Positions 19,270 to 30,242 are shown, counted from the first letter of the stretch. The stretch is 64,000 nucleotides of DNA from UBA1479 sp048263775 (GCA_048263775.1 JBLXDU010000002.1:1-64000), one strand, 5' to 3'. Notes: generated by a model not told the origin, from the sequence alone. Numbers and translations are program-made.

Positions 19270-20220
19270 TCAGTCGGACGCAGGGGCCGTGGGCGGAACC
19301 GCGCGTCGCATCAGCCGCGCCACCACGGCGGGCGGGGTCAGGACGAACAGGTTGCCGACCAGAACGCAGCCGACGCCGAGGATGGCGCCGGTCGTCCATT
19401 GGAAGCCTTCCATCCAGGTCGATACGGCGAGCGCGACCAGGGGGAACAGAACCGATGAATAGCTGGCGCGCTCCGGCCCGATGCGTCCGACCAGGGTCAG
19501 ATAGGTGGCGAAGGCGACGACGGTGGAAATGATCGAAAGAAACAGCAGCGAGCCGATATAGGGCACGGTCCATTCCATGCGGAATTCCGCACCCCGGGCC
19601 AAGCAGTACACCAGCATGAACAGAGATCCGTAGACCATGCCCATGGTGTTGGTGCGCACCACGCCCAATCCGCGGCGCTGGTTGAGCGCTGAAATCAGCA
19701 TGCCCGTGGCCGCCGAGGCGGTGCCGCAGAGCACCAGGATCATTCCCTTGGCGCCGCCCTGGGTGAGATCGAAATGGGCCAGTTCCGGCCAGAAGATCAC
19801 GGCGATGCCGCCGATGCCGAATATTGCGCCGATGACCATGCGGGGTTCGACCCGGTTGTGCAGGAACAGTGCCCCTCCGGCCACGTTCATGACGATGACC
19901 AGGGAGAACAGGATCGAGACCAGCCCCGACGGCAGATACTGCGCGCCGAGATAAACCAGATAGAAGTTGGTTCCGAACAGAAACAGGCCCTGGGTCGCGA
20001 CCCAGGCATGGTCGCGCGGGCGGAAGTCGATGGCGCGCCCGGTGGCCCGGCAGAACGCGTACATCACCGCCGCCGACAGGGCGAAGCGGTAGAGCACGGA
20101 AACCTCCGGTGCCACGACGCCCAACTGCAATTGGACCCCGTACCAGCTGAAGCCCCAGGCAATCACGGTCACGGCGTAAAGCAGCAAGATCACGGCAGTG
20201 GGTCCGGGCCGGGCCGGCAA
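19270..20220 (-). CDS. EamA/DMT-family transporter
   Basis: A 316-residue drug/metabolite transporter with ten hydrophobic helices in two EamA repeats. The first repeat includes WGFSWYGVQLQLGVVAPEVS and the second ends around VLFPLVALAVSTWMEG. It probably exports small metabolites or amino acids. The only good start in frame is TTG 20220; there is no ATG before the first helix. A 13-bp hairpin and a 14-bp palindrome lie directly upstream. Confidence 0.88.
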   Translation of the reverse strand: MPARPGPTAVILLLYAVTVIAWGFSWYGVQLQLGVVAPEVSVLYRFALSAAVMYAFCRATGRAIDFRPRDHAWVATQGLFLFGTNFYLVYLGAQYLPSGLVSILFSLVIVMNVAGGALFLHNRVEPRMVIGAIFGIGGIAVIFWPELAHFDLTQGGAKGMILVLCGTASAATGMLISALNQRRGLGVVRTNTMGMVYGSLFMLVYCLARGAEFRMEWTVPYIGSLLFLSIISTVVAFATYLTLVGRIGPERASYSSVLFPLVALAVSTWMEGFQWTTGAILGVGCVLVGNLFVLTPPAVVARLMRRAVPPTAPASD

Positions 20221-20243
20221 TGTCAGTGCCGGGGATAAAGGGA

Positions 20244-20273
20244 GACGGGATCGGCCGCAGGGCCGATCCCGTC
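20244..20273 (-). terminator. 13-bp perfect hairpin between the DUF1127 gene and the EamA gene
   Basis: GACGGGATCGGCC and its exact complement flank a 4-base loop. In the minus direction it is followed by a short pyrimidine tract (TCCCTTTATCC), so it may be a weak terminator of the DUF1127 gene. It also sits 23 bases from the TTG start of the EamA gene and could act as a leader hairpin. Confidence 0.5.
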
Positions 20274-20277
20274 CAGG

Positions 20278-20291
20278 GGCACATATGTGCC
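20278..20291. promoter_or_regulatory. 14-bp perfect palindrome GGCACATATGTGCC
   Basis: A perfect palindrome with an AT core, placed 58 bp upstream of the EamA start and 22 bp past the DUF1127 stop. It is typical in size for a dimeric regulator site; the cognate factor is unknown. Confidence 0.35.
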
Positions 20292-20313
20292 AGGGAAATT
20301 GTAGTCGTTTGGA

Positions 20314-20577
20314 TCAGGAAATCCAAAACGGCTTTTCAGTCTCGCGGTGGATGTCGGCCCGGCTCAGGCCGACGTCGGCAAGCATCCGGTTGTCCAGTTC
20401 GGCAAGACGGCGGCGCATCTCGTAGCGTTTCTGCCATTCCACGAGCAGGGTCGGGAAATTAAACACCGCCCGGGCGGTGGAAGTGGTCAGCGAAGCGAGG
20501 GCCTGTCCGAGGGGAAGCAGGCCCGGGCGGGCGACGGGGCGATCCGCGGTTTGCGTGGTCGTCGATGACGTGGCCAT
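20314..20577 (-). CDS. DUF1127 domain protein
   Basis: An 87-residue protein whose C-terminal half is the arginine-rich DUF1127 signature: YEMRRRLAELDNRMLADVGL followed by SRADIHRETEKPFW. The N-terminus is a Thr/Ser-rich, probably flexible leader. In other Alphaproteobacteria related small proteins influence phosphate or carbon metabolism and RNA turnover. ATG 20577 follows AGGACA. It is divergent from the LysR gene at 20851 across an AT-rich gap. Confidence 0.9.
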   Translation of the reverse strand: MATSSTTTQTADRPVARPGLLPLGQALASLTTSTARAVFNFPTLLVEWQKRYEMRRRLAELDNRMLADVGLSRADIHRETEKPFWIS

Positions 20578-20747
20578 GGGTCCTGTCCTTGTTTCGTTGC
20601 CGGGGCGGCGGGGGCCGGCCGGGCGAGATTGCAAATAAGTCGGTTTGTGGGCTGCGCCAATCGGTGGCGCCCAAGTTGAATAGGCCGGTTCAAGACCGGT
20701 TCACAAACGACAAAAACTCCTATATGGATTAGAAAATATTATCCGTA

Positions 20748-20759
20748 TGTATCGATACA
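20748..20759. promoter_or_regulatory. 12-bp palindrome in the divergent DUF1127/LysR spacer
   Basis: TGTATCGATACA is a perfect palindrome, flanked on both sides by AATATT. It lies in the unusually AT-rich 273-bp spacer (20578-20850) between the divergent DUF1127 and LysR genes. GTAT/ATAC half-sites fit LysR-type operators, so autoregulation is plausible. Nothing else recognisable is seen in the spacer. Confidence 0.4.
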
Positions 20760-20850
20760 ATATTAAAAACTTTTAATTTCAATATATTATAAATTTACTG
20801 AACTCCTAAATGATCTGCATGATAAGGAAATTTAATGTTATGGTACAATC

Positions 20851-21738
20851 ATGTCACGCCGCCTGCCGCCGCTGAACGCGCTGCGCGCTTTTGAGGCCGC
20901 CGCCCGTCATCTGTCGTTCACCCAGGCGGCGGAAGAACTCAACGTGACCCAGGCGGCGGTCAGCCATCAAATTCGCGGGCTCGAGGACTGGCTCGGCTTT
21001 CCCCTGTTCCGGCGCCTCAGCCGCGCCCTGGTCCTGACCGAGGCGGGGCAGACCCTGTTTCCCGAGGTGCGCGAGGCCATGGATATCCTGACCACGGCGG
21101 TCAATCGGGTGCAGCGTCAGGATTCCGAAGGGGTCCTGACCGTGACGACCATGGATTCCTTCGCCCAGTCCTGGCTGGTGCCGCGCCTTGGCCGATTCCG
21201 CCAGTCCCATCCCGACATCGACGTGCGCCTGGTCATGGCCGACCGCATGGTCGATCTGGCACGGGAAGGCGTGGACGTCGCCGTGCGCTACGGCCGTGGC
21301 AGTTGGCCCGGACTGACGGTGTCCCTGCTGCGGACCGAGGAGCTGTTCCCCGTCTGCGCGCCGGCGCTGCTGGAGGCCGGTCCACCGCTCAAGGAGCCCG
21401 GGGACCTTGCGCATTTCACCCTTTTGCACGACGAAATGCCCGTGGACTGGCGGGACTGGTTGGCCGCCGCCGGCTGCGACACGGTCAATCCGGAACGCGG
21501 TCCCGGTTATTCCCATTCCAATCTGGTGTTGCTGGCGGCCCGTGCGGGCGAGGGCGTGGCCCTGGGGCGCAGCGTCATGGTCGCCGACGATCTGGCGGCG
21601 GGGCGCCTGGTGCGGCCCTTCGACTTCGCTTTGCCGGCCCCCCAGGCCTATTACCTGGCCTGCGTCGAGGGCGAGGAGGACCGGCCCAAGGTCCGTGCCT
21701 TCCGGGAATGGCTCGAAGGTGAATTCGATGCCGCGTGA
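20851..21738 (+). CDS. LysR-family transcriptional regulator (GcvA type)
   Basis: A 295-residue regulator. The DNA-binding start is PPLNALRAFEAAARHLSFTQ, with recognition helix TQAAVSHQIRGLEDWLG. The effector domain contains WLVPRLGRFRQSHPDIDVRL and VAVRYGRGSWPGL. Same length and layout as the regulator at 3907-4806, so they are paralogues of the GcvA group. A VOC-family gene follows on the same strand after 53 bp. Confidence 0.92.
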   Translation: MSRRLPPLNALRAFEAAARHLSFTQAAEELNVTQAAVSHQIRGLEDWLGFPLFRRLSRALVLTEAGQTLFPEVREAMDILTTAVNRVQRQDSEGVLTVTTMDSFAQSWLVPRLGRFRQSHPDIDVRLVMADRMVDLAREGVDVAVRYGRGSWPGLTVSLLRTEELFPVCAPALLEAGPPLKEPGDLAHFTLLHDEMPVDWRDWLAAAGCDTVNPERGPGYSHSNLVLLAARAGEGVALGRSVMVADDLAAGRLVRPFDFALPAPQAYYLACVEGEEDRPKVRAFREWLEGEFDAA

Positions 21739-21791
21739 CGGCGGACCGATGGCCTTTTAAGGTGGCCGCAAAACAGGAGGAGACTTTCGCC

Positions 21792-22208
21792 ATGACCGCA
21801 ACCCCGCCACCCTTGAACGGCCTGCGCCATCTCGCCCTGGTGGTCGAAAACTTCGACGCCTGCGAACGCTTTTACCGCGATATCCTGGGCATGCGCGAAC
21901 TCAGCCGCTTCAACGACGATCTGGTCTATCTGACCCTGGGCAACGACAATCTGTCGCTCGGCCGCGCCCGGCCCGGCGAGACGCCGCCGGCCAAGCGGCC
22001 CATGGACCACTTCGGCTTCGTCGTCGACACCAAGGAAGATCTGCAAGCCTGGTATGACTTCATGAAGGCAAAGGGGGTCAACCTGCTGGACACGCCGGCG
22101 GACCATTTCGACGGGGCGCGCTCGTTCCATTGCACGGACCCGGCGGGCAACGTGATTCAGCCGATCTACCACCCGGCTATTTCCGGCCAGCGCTTCGAAG
22201 GGCCGTAG
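21792..22208 (+). CDS. VOC-family protein (glyoxalase/dioxygenase superfamily)
   Basis: A 138-residue vicinal-oxygen-chelate protein with two beta-alpha-beta-beta-beta modules. Visible elements are LRHLALVVENFDACERFYRDILG at the N-terminus (split by a helix), PMDHFGFVV at the second metal-ligand position and DPAGNVIQPIYHP near the end. ATG 21792 follows AGGAGG at a good distance. Its substrate is unknown; it may be controlled by the LysR upstream. Confidence 0.9.
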   Translation: MTATPPPLNGLRHLALVVENFDACERFYRDILGMRELSRFNDDLVYLTLGNDNLSLGRARPGETPPAKRPMDHFGFVVDTKEDLQAWYDFMKAKGVNLLDTPADHFDGARSFHCTDPAGNVIQPIYHPAISGQRFEGP

Positions 22209-22222
22209 CCGCCAAATTGGGC

Positions 22223-23017
22223 TCATTCGGCGGCAGGAGACCCGGCCGAGCGAGCCAGGAACCGGGCGATTCCCTGCGTGACTGCCGGGGTCGCGGCGGC
22301 GCGGACGAATTGGGAGGCCTCCACGGCCAAGCCCTCGTCGATGCTCAGGTTGATGCCGCGGGTCACGGCGGTCAGGCTGGCGGCGACGCTGACGGGTGCC
22401 TTTTCGATGATCCGCTGGGCCAGCTTCTCTGCCTCGAACATCAGTTTCGATTTCGCAACAACACGGTTCACCAGGCCTGCCTGGCGGGCCTCCTCGGCGG
22501 TGATGGGATCGCCGGTCAGGATCATTTCCAGCGCCCGTTTGCGGCCGATCAGGCGCGGCAAGCGCTGGCTGCCGCCGAACGGCGGGGGAAAGCCCAGGTT
22601 GATTTCCGGCTTGGCGAAAGTCGCCGTGTTCGCCGCCACGGCCAGCGGCATGGCCTCCAGCATTTCGCAGCCACCACCGAAGGCCAATCCGTTGACCGCG
22701 CCGATGATGGGCTTGGGAAAGCGTTCGATGCGCGAGGTGAAGGCCTGTCCCCGGGCGACGAAGTCACGCAGGGCGACCTCGACCCCGGCGGCGACCGAAT
22801 GGGAGAATTCCTTGATGTCGGCGCCGGCGCTGAACGCCCGGTCGCCGGCCCCGGTGACGATCACGGCGCGGACTGTATCGTCGCGCTCGATGACGTCGAG
22901 ATGGGCCATGAAACGGTCGATCAGGGCAAAGTTCAGGGCGTTGAGCTGATCCGGGCGGTTGAGGGTCAGAATCGCCACGCCGTGGCGTTGGTCATAGAGA
23001 ACGGTGTCGTCGGTCAT
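22223..23017 (-). CDS. Enoyl-CoA hydratase/isomerase-family protein
   Basis: A 264-residue crotonase-fold enzyme. The oxyanion-hole segments are AFSAGADIKEF and NGLAFGGGCEM, and the FAKPEINLGFPPPFGGSQRL block carries the usual acid region. It likely hydrates enoyl-CoA during fatty-acid or related catabolism. ATG 23017 follows AGGATCC. It is divergent from the broken LysR gene at 23168, the likely former regulator. Confidence 0.93.
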   Translation of the reverse strand: MTDDTVLYDQRHGVAILTLNRPDQLNALNFALIDRFMAHLDVIERDDTVRAVIVTGAGDRAFSAGADIKEFSHSVAAGVEVALRDFVARGQAFTSRIERFPKPIIGAVNGLAFGGGCEMLEAMPLAVAANTATFAKPEINLGFPPPFGGSQRLPRLIGRKRALEMILTGDPITAEEARQAGLVNRVVAKSKLMFEAEKLAQRIIEKAPVSVAASLTAVTRGINLSIDEGLAVEASQFVRAAATPAVTQGIARFLARSAGSPAAE

Positions 23018-23090
23018 GGTCGGGATCCTTTTCGTCGGCCCGCAGGCCGTGTCATCACCTGAAGATGAAAAATAATCATCCTTGTTTGAA

Positions 23091-23158
23091 TTTCTCATTT
23101 ATTAAATTGACTCAGCTCATAAAAACAAACGCATAGACTTCATTTATTGAATGAGAAA
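23091..23158. promoter_or_regulatory. Repeat-rich operator-like region between the hydratase and LysR genes
   Basis: An AT-rich spacer with two 13-base direct repeats, TCATTTATTAAAT (23095-23107) and TCATTTATTGAAT (23140-23152), differing at one base and 45 bp apart. The outer ends form a 9-base inverted repeat, TTTCTCATT / AATGAGAAA (23091-23099, 23150-23158). Such paired sites fit LysR binding between divergent genes. Confidence 0.45.
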
Positions 23159-23167
23159 AAATAACTC

Positions 23168-24084
23168 ATGTTTACCAAGCTTCCGCCCTTGAAGGCGCTG
23201 CGCGCTTTCGAAGTCGCGTTCCGCCACGAAAGCTTCATCGCGGCGGCGCGCGAACTGAACGTCACCCCGTCGGCGGTTAGCCATCAGATCAAGCTGCTGG
23301 AGGATGTTCTGGGCCAGCCCCTGTTTCGCCGCGAGGTGCGGGCGGTTGCGCCGACGGCGGCGGCACGGGCCATTTACCCGGGGGTGCGCCGCGGGTTCGA
23401 GGAACTGGCGGGCGCGGTCGCGCACATCCGCCCGCCCAAGCCCGGACCCTTGGTCCTGTCCTGTGTGCCGTCCTTTGCCATGAAATGGCTGATTCCGCGC
23501 CTGGACCGGCGGCCGGCGGGCCTGCAGGTGCAAATCGTGGCGACCCGCGACCGGGCGGACCTGATCGCCGGTGAAGCCGACATGGCGATCCGCTTCGGCA
23601 TGGGGAATTACCCGGGGCTGGCGGCGCGGCGCCTGTTCGACGAAATGGTCGTGCCCCTGGTGGCGCCCGCGCTGCTGGCGGCCGATGGGCCGCTCGAACG
23701 GCCCCATGATCTTGGCCGCTTCACCCTGCTGCACGACTAATCCGTTACCTTCCATCCGCTCGCGCCGGATTGGCGGTCTTGGTTAGCGGCGGCCGGCTGC
23801 CCGGACCTGAACGCAGAGGACGGCCCGCGCTTCACGGCATCGGAAAATGTGTTGCAGGCGGCGATCGCGGGGGCGGGCGTGGCGCTGGGCCGTTGGTCCC
23901 TGGCCGCCGAGGATATTGAGGCGGGGCGTCTGGCCGTGCCTTTCGGGCCGTCCCTGACGCTGCAGCCGGGTTATTACCTGCTCACGGTGCCGGGCCGGGC
24001 CGAAGCGCCCGAATGCCGCCTGTTCCGTGACTGGTTGTTGGACGAGGTCGCGCGTTTCCAGGCACGGCCGGGTCGCGCGGCGGT

Positions 24085-24088
<4 letters not shown>
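23168..24088 (+). pseudogene. LysR-family regulator interrupted by an in-frame TAA
   Basis: The reading frame encodes a complete 306-residue GcvA-type LysR protein if the TAA at 23738-23740 (codon 191) is ignored. Before it are the winged helix (PPLKALRAFEVAFRHESF, TPSAVSHQIKLLEDVLG) and the first half of the effector domain ending ...FTLLHD. After it, in the same frame, come PDWRSWLAAAGCPD, ENVLQAAIAGAGVALGRW and the normal C-terminus. No frameshift is involved; one base change (for example GAA or CAA to TAA) explains it. A shortened protein would keep DNA binding but lack half its sensor domain. Convergent with the ligase gene, sharing CTAG at 24085-24088. Confidence 0.88.
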
Positions 24089-26055
<1,967 letters not shown>

Positions 26056-26169
26056 GGCCTGCGGGTGCACTCCCTGATGTGATTTTCTCGCCGGGAAACC
26101 GCTCCGGCGGAATGTTTCGCGCATTCTGCCCGCACCCCGGCAGCGCGGCAACGGTCTGTTGCGCCACTG

Positions 26170-27186
26170 TTAACCGGTCATGGGCTGGGAAAAGCGTACC
26201 ACCGCCAAGGCGGCGACCCATCCCGCGTTGATCAGGCAGGCGACGGCATACAGATAGAGCGCGCGGCCGATGTCGGCTGCCGTCGCCTTGGCCGTGCCGT
26301 GGCCGATCCAGGGGTCGCGGGCGACATCCTGGGCATAGCGGCGGGGTCCGGCGAGCGCCAGGCCGAGGGCACCCGCCATGGCGCCTTCGGGCCAGCCGGC
26401 ATTGAGGGAACGGTGCTTGCCGGCGTCGCGCAGCATGACCTTGACCGCCTGCCAGGGCTGGCCGCCCGGCGCGAAGGGGGCGCCCAGGCAGATGAACAGG
26501 CCCGACAGCCGGGCCGGAATCAGGTTCAGCACATCGTCCAGCCGCGCCGCCGTCATGCCGAAGGCCCGGTACTTGGGCGTGCGGTGGCCGATCATGCTGT
26601 CCATGGTGTTGACGGCCTTGTAGATGAACAGGCCGGGGGCGCCGAACAGCACATAGAAAAAGACCGGGGCGACGACCCCGTCGCAGAAATTCTCGGCCGC
26701 GGATTCAATGGCGGCGCGGGCGACGCCGTGGCCGTCGAGCTGCTGCGGGTCGCGCCCGACAATGTGGGAAACGGCCTCGCGGCCGGCTTCCAGATTATCG
26801 TCCAACCCCCGCCGCACGGCGCGCACGTGGTCGTAAAGACCCCGCTGCGCGATCAACAGGACGATGCAGAACAGTTCGACGATCCAGCCCCAGGGATGGA
26901 CGAAGGACAGCCAGGCCACGCCCAGCCCCAGGCCGCCGGTCAGTGCGACCACGGCCAGAACCGCCACGGCGCCGCGCACGGCGCGGTCCATTTCCGGGCG
27001 TTTGTCACGGTTCAGCTTGCGGTCGAGCCAGTCGATCACGGCGCCCAGCAGGGCCACCGGATGCTTGGCGCGCTTGAACAGCCACGGCGTGTCGCCCAGA
27101 TAGGCGTCAAGCAGCAGGGCGAGCAGCAGCAAAATCAGGGGGTCGAAGGCCGCTTTCCCCCCGTCGATGAAACCGATCAACAGCAT
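26170..27186 (-). CDS. cobD: Adenosylcobinamide-phosphate synthase
   Basis: A 338-residue membrane enzyme (CobD/CbiB) that attaches the aminopropanol arm to adenosylcobyric acid in vitamin B12 synthesis. Conserved stretches are RGLYDHVRAVRRGLD, REAVSHIVGRD, VARAAIESAAENFCDG, KAVNTMDSMIGHRTPKY and FGMTAARLDDVLNLIPARL. Several hydrophobic helices span the protein. No other cob genes are adjacent and no cobalamin riboswitch is evident upstream. The host carries at least one B12-dependent enzyme, the mutase at 51355. Confidence 0.95.
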   Translation of the reverse strand: MLLIGFIDGGKAAFDPLILLLLALLLDAYLGDTPWLFKRAKHPVALLGAVIDWLDRKLNRDKRPEMDRAVRGAVAVLAVVALTGGLGLGVAWLSFVHPWGWIVELFCIVLLIAQRGLYDHVRAVRRGLDDNLEAGREAVSHIVGRDPQQLDGHGVARAAIESAAENFCDGVVAPVFFYVLFGAPGLFIYKAVNTMDSMIGHRTPKYRAFGMTAARLDDVLNLIPARLSGLFICLGAPFAPGGQPWQAVKVMLRDAGKHRSLNAGWPEGAMAGALGLALAGPRRYAQDVARDPWIGHGTAKATAADIGRALYLYAVACLINAGWVAALAVVRFSQPMTG

Positions 27187-27352
27187 GGCGTCGGCAGAAT
27201 GGGGGGCGCGCCCCGCCGGGTCAATGGCGCCGCGTACAAAGGTATGGGCGGGCGTTGGGGCTGTATCAGTGTGATTTTAAGGGTAATGTAAGGGTCGATG
27301 GTTAGGCTCCCGTCCGGACAAGCGGCGACATGGGCATGAGAAAAGCAGGAAC

Positions 27353-28090
27353 ATGGCGGAACAGGCAAAACCGAAGGCACCGACCAAGGCAAAGCCCCAG
27401 GCAAAGGGCAAGCCGAAGGGCAAGGCAAAGGCCGGCGGCAAGGCCAAGAAGGGTCTGCCCAAAAGCTTCTTCTGGGGCTTTATCCTCATCCTTGTCGTGC
27501 CGGCCGTGGCCCTTTTGGGCTGGTACGCCTATCAGGTGATGGGCCATGTCGCGAAGGACAGCCAGGAAGCGCTTGACGCCCGGGCGAAGGAACTGGCCAG
27601 CAAGGCCAACAAATTCGCCCGCCGCGCCGCCAAGGAAGGCTTCAAGATTCAGGATTTCGATGCCTGCGCCCAGATCAAGGAGCAATACCGGATTCCCGCG
27701 GGCATCGTGTACACGGAATTTACCCAGCGCCAATTGGTCGGCCTGTCCAAGTTCGCATCAGACGAACAGGTGACAGAACGCTGCATCCAGTTTGCCAAGG
27801 CCGTCGCCAAGATGGAGACCATGTCTCATCATGCGCGCCATGTTTATGTCTGCCAAAAGGCGCAGTTTAATGCCGACAAGTCCGGGCGATACTTCCTGAC
27901 GGCCGATGCCGAGGGCAAGGGCGTGGTTGAGAATCTAAGTGGCAGGGCAACCCTTCATCCGATCCAGGTGGGGGAATCGATCCTGCTGCGCGGATGGCAG
28001 ATCTATAATCAAGGTGATGGTTGCGTGATCGTCGGCATGTCGAAGTCGGGGACCTTCAGCTTCCGAGGCGGTGTGACAATTATCGAATAA
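27353..28090 (+). CDS. Uncharacterised single-pass membrane protein with Lys/Ala/Pro-rich cytoplasmic tail
   Basis: A 245-residue protein I do not recognise. Residues 2-36 are almost entirely K, A, P, G and Q, a histone-H1-like basic tail. One membrane helix follows (about 40-62), then a predicted coiled-coil-like helix (SQEALDARAKELASKANKFARRAAK). The rest is a soluble, probably periplasmic domain with four Cys residues (FDACAQI, ERCIQF, YVCQKA, DGCVIV) that could form two disulfides. It lies between cobD (divergent) and a histidine kinase gene that starts 45 bp after its stop, so it may share a transcript with the kinase. Confidence 0.7.
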   Translation: MAEQAKPKAPTKAKPQAKGKPKGKAKAGGKAKKGLPKSFFWGFILILVVPAVALLGWYAYQVMGHVAKDSQEALDARAKELASKANKFARRAAKEGFKIQDFDACAQIKEQYRIPAGIVYTEFTQRQLVGLSKFASDEQVTERCIQFAKAVAKMETMSHHARHVYVCQKAQFNADKSGRYFLTADAEGKGVVENLSGRATLHPIQVGESILLRGWQIYNQGDGCVIVGMSKSGTFSFRGGVTIIE

Positions 28091-28134
28091 ACCTGCGTTC
28101 GGGCGCGCCGGGAGGGGCGCCTTGGGGGGCGAAA

Positions 28135-30060
28135 ATGCAGGACGGATCAATTCTCGAACGGTTTCCGCCGTGGGGCGTCATGGTCACCACGGATTTGCTG
28201 CTGGTCGCCGTGGCCTTTGCCGGGACCACGGCGGCGGTGTTGCGTTGGGGGGCGCTACGCCAAGCCAGGGCCACGCCGGGCGTCAGCCTGATCCTGGCCG
28301 GCCTGTGGTGCGGTGTGTCCCTGTACATCGCCGATCTTTACCTGATGACATGGCTGCAGGCTGCGGAGGGTGCCGCCGCCGCGATGTCGGCCGCCGCCGA
28401 CCTTCATCTGACCTACAGCTGGTATTTCAATGGACTGTCGGCGGTGTTCATTCTGGTCGGGTTGGTCATCACCGTGCTGCAGATGGTCCGCCAGACGGGC
28501 CTGGTCGCCCGTCAGAAGGTGGCGCTCGAAGACAGCGAAAGCGTCCTGCGGTCGGTGTTCGAGAACGTCCCCGTCGGGCTGTTGATCAAGAACGAAAACC
28601 ATATCGTCGAACGCCCCAACCGAACCTATACGGATTGGTACGGTTTCGACATCGATACCATGGTCGGCCGTCGGTCGGACCAGATCGAGGATTTCCAGTC
28701 GCCGACCGAGGCGACCGTCATGAATGAACAGGAACGTCATGTCCTGACCACCGGCAACACGCTCAGCCGTCAGGTTGAACGCACCTTCGCCGATGGTGAG
28801 AAACGCATCCTGAATATCACCAAATTCCCGATCCGTGATCCTGCCGGTAACATCATCAAGGTCGGCTCGGTCAGCGTCGATCTGACTGAACAGGTCTCGG
28901 CCCAGCGCAAATTGGCGGAAAGCGAGGCGCGGTTCCGCGACTTCGCCGAGGTCGCGTCCGACTGGCTGTGGGAAATGGATGCGGACCTGCGGTTCAGTTA
29001 TTTCTCCCGCCGCACGGGCGAAGTCATCGGCTTCGACCCCACGGTCTACCTGGGCCGGCGGCGGGCGGAGGTGGCTGGTGAGGATACGGACCAAGAGAAA
29101 TGGCGCCGTCATCTGGACGATCTGGAAAACCACCGGCCGTTCCGTGATTTCGAATATCAATTCAAGGACGGTGGCGGAAATCCGCGCTCGGCCCGGATCA
29201 GCGGCAAGCCGCTGTTTTCCGAGGATGGACAGTTCGCCGGCTACCGGGGCACCGGAACGGACGTGACCGAGGAACGCCGGGCCCAGCGCGCCCGGGATGC
29301 GGCGCTGCGCTCGGCCGAGGAAGCGAACCGCGCCAAGTCCGAATTCCTGGCCGCCATGAGCCATGAACTGCGCACGCCCCTGAACGCCATCCTGGGGTTC
29401 TCCGACATCCTGGCCAATGACTATTTCGGCGCGCCAGAGGGGGCGAAGCGCCGCGAATACGCCGGCGACATCCACGCCAGCGCCAGCCATCTGCTTGATC
29501 TGGTCAACGACCTTCTCGACATTTCGGCGATCGAGGCGGGCCGCACGGCGCTTTGCCTGGAGGCGGAACCGGTCGCCGGCATCATCGCCGACTGCGCCCA
29601 GACCATGACCGAGGTCATCCGCGCCAAGGGTATTGTTCTTGAGACCATGGTGCCGGGCGATCTGCCGCCGATCCTCGCGGACCGCCGTGCCATCAAACAG
29701 ACGCTGCTAAACCTGTTGTCAAACGCGGCGAAGTTCACGGAATCGGGGGGGCGTATCGTCATAACGGCGGAAACCGGCCCTGGGGTGGTGCGTGTCCGGG
29801 TCTCCGATACGGGCATCGGCATCGCGCCCGAACGTATAAGCGACATGATGATGGCCTTCACCGGCGGCCCGGGATCACCCTATGCGGGGGACCCGCAGGC
29901 GCCCTATACGGGGGAAAAGGGCTGGGGTCTGGGGCTTGCGATTTCGCGGTCATTGGTGGAAATGCACGGTGGCGCCATCGCCATCGACAGCCGCCTCGGC
30001 GAGGGCACCACGGTAACCGTCGACCTGCCCGAGTATCGGGCCCCTGACGCGGCGGGCTGA
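28135..30060 (+). CDS. PAS-domain membrane sensor histidine kinase
   Basis: A 641-residue kinase. Three hydrophobic helices lie in about residues 15-120. Two PAS domains follow: one starting near ESVLRSVFENVPVGLL, the next near ARFRDFAEVASDWLWEMDADLRF, the latter with a PAC-like tail. The HisKA motif is AAMSHELRTPLNAILGFSD, the N box LLNLLSNAAKFT, then VSDTGIGI and KGWGLGLAI. ATG 28135 is chosen because it precedes the first helix and lies behind a G-rich site. No response regulator is adjacent. Confidence 0.92.
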   Translation: MQDGSILERFPPWGVMVTTDLLLVAVAFAGTTAAVLRWGALRQARATPGVSLILAGLWCGVSLYIADLYLMTWLQAAEGAAAAMSAAADLHLTYSWYFNGLSAVFILVGLVITVLQMVRQTGLVARQKVALEDSESVLRSVFENVPVGLLIKNENHIVERPNRTYTDWYGFDIDTMVGRRSDQIEDFQSPTEATVMNEQERHVLTTGNTLSRQVERTFADGEKRILNITKFPIRDPAGNIIKVGSVSVDLTEQVSAQRKLAESEARFRDFAEVASDWLWEMDADLRFSYFSRRTGEVIGFDPTVYLGRRRAEVAGEDTDQEKWRRHLDDLENHRPFRDFEYQFKDGGGNPRSARISGKPLFSEDGQFAGYRGTGTDVTEERRAQRARDAALRSAEEANRAKSEFLAAMSHELRTPLNAILGFSDILANDYFGAPEGAKRREYAGDIHASASHLLDLVNDLLDISAIEAGRTALCLEAEPVAGIIADCAQTMTEVIRAKGIVLETMVPGDLPPILADRRAIKQTLLNLLSNAAKFTESGGRIVITAETGPGVVRVRVSDTGIGIAPERISDMMMAFTGGPGSPYAGDPQAPYTGEKGWGLGLAISRSLVEMHGGAIAIDSRLGEGTTVTVDLPEYRAPDAAG

Positions 30061-30092
30061 ATGTCCCTTTATCCCTTATTTTCCGGGGGCCC

Positions 30093-30121
30093 TTGCATCA
30101 TTCCGCCCTCGGCGCTATAAC
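30093..30121 (+). promoter_or_regulatory. Sigma-70-type promoter for rpmI-rplT-pheST
   Basis: TTGCAT (30093-30098) and TATAAC (30116-30121) are separated by 17 bp. Transcription from here would leave a leader of about 115 nt before rpmI, long enough for the L20-type autoregulation known in other bacteria, though no specific L20 site was identified. Confidence 0.65.
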
Positions 30122-30242
30122 CCGCGGCTCGACCGGGCGGCATGGCTTTGTAACGGGCATGCCTGGCCGCCCCGAAACGACTATTGATCAAGACCTTGCG
30201 GCCTCCGCCATGAGCGGGGCCCACCAAAGAAAGGATGTCGAA

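Noticed and set aside
27187..27352. Cobalamin riboswitch upstream of cobD or the B12-dependent mutase
   Set aside because: No B12-box-like sequence (GCCACTG) and no matching leader structure was seen upstream of either gene.
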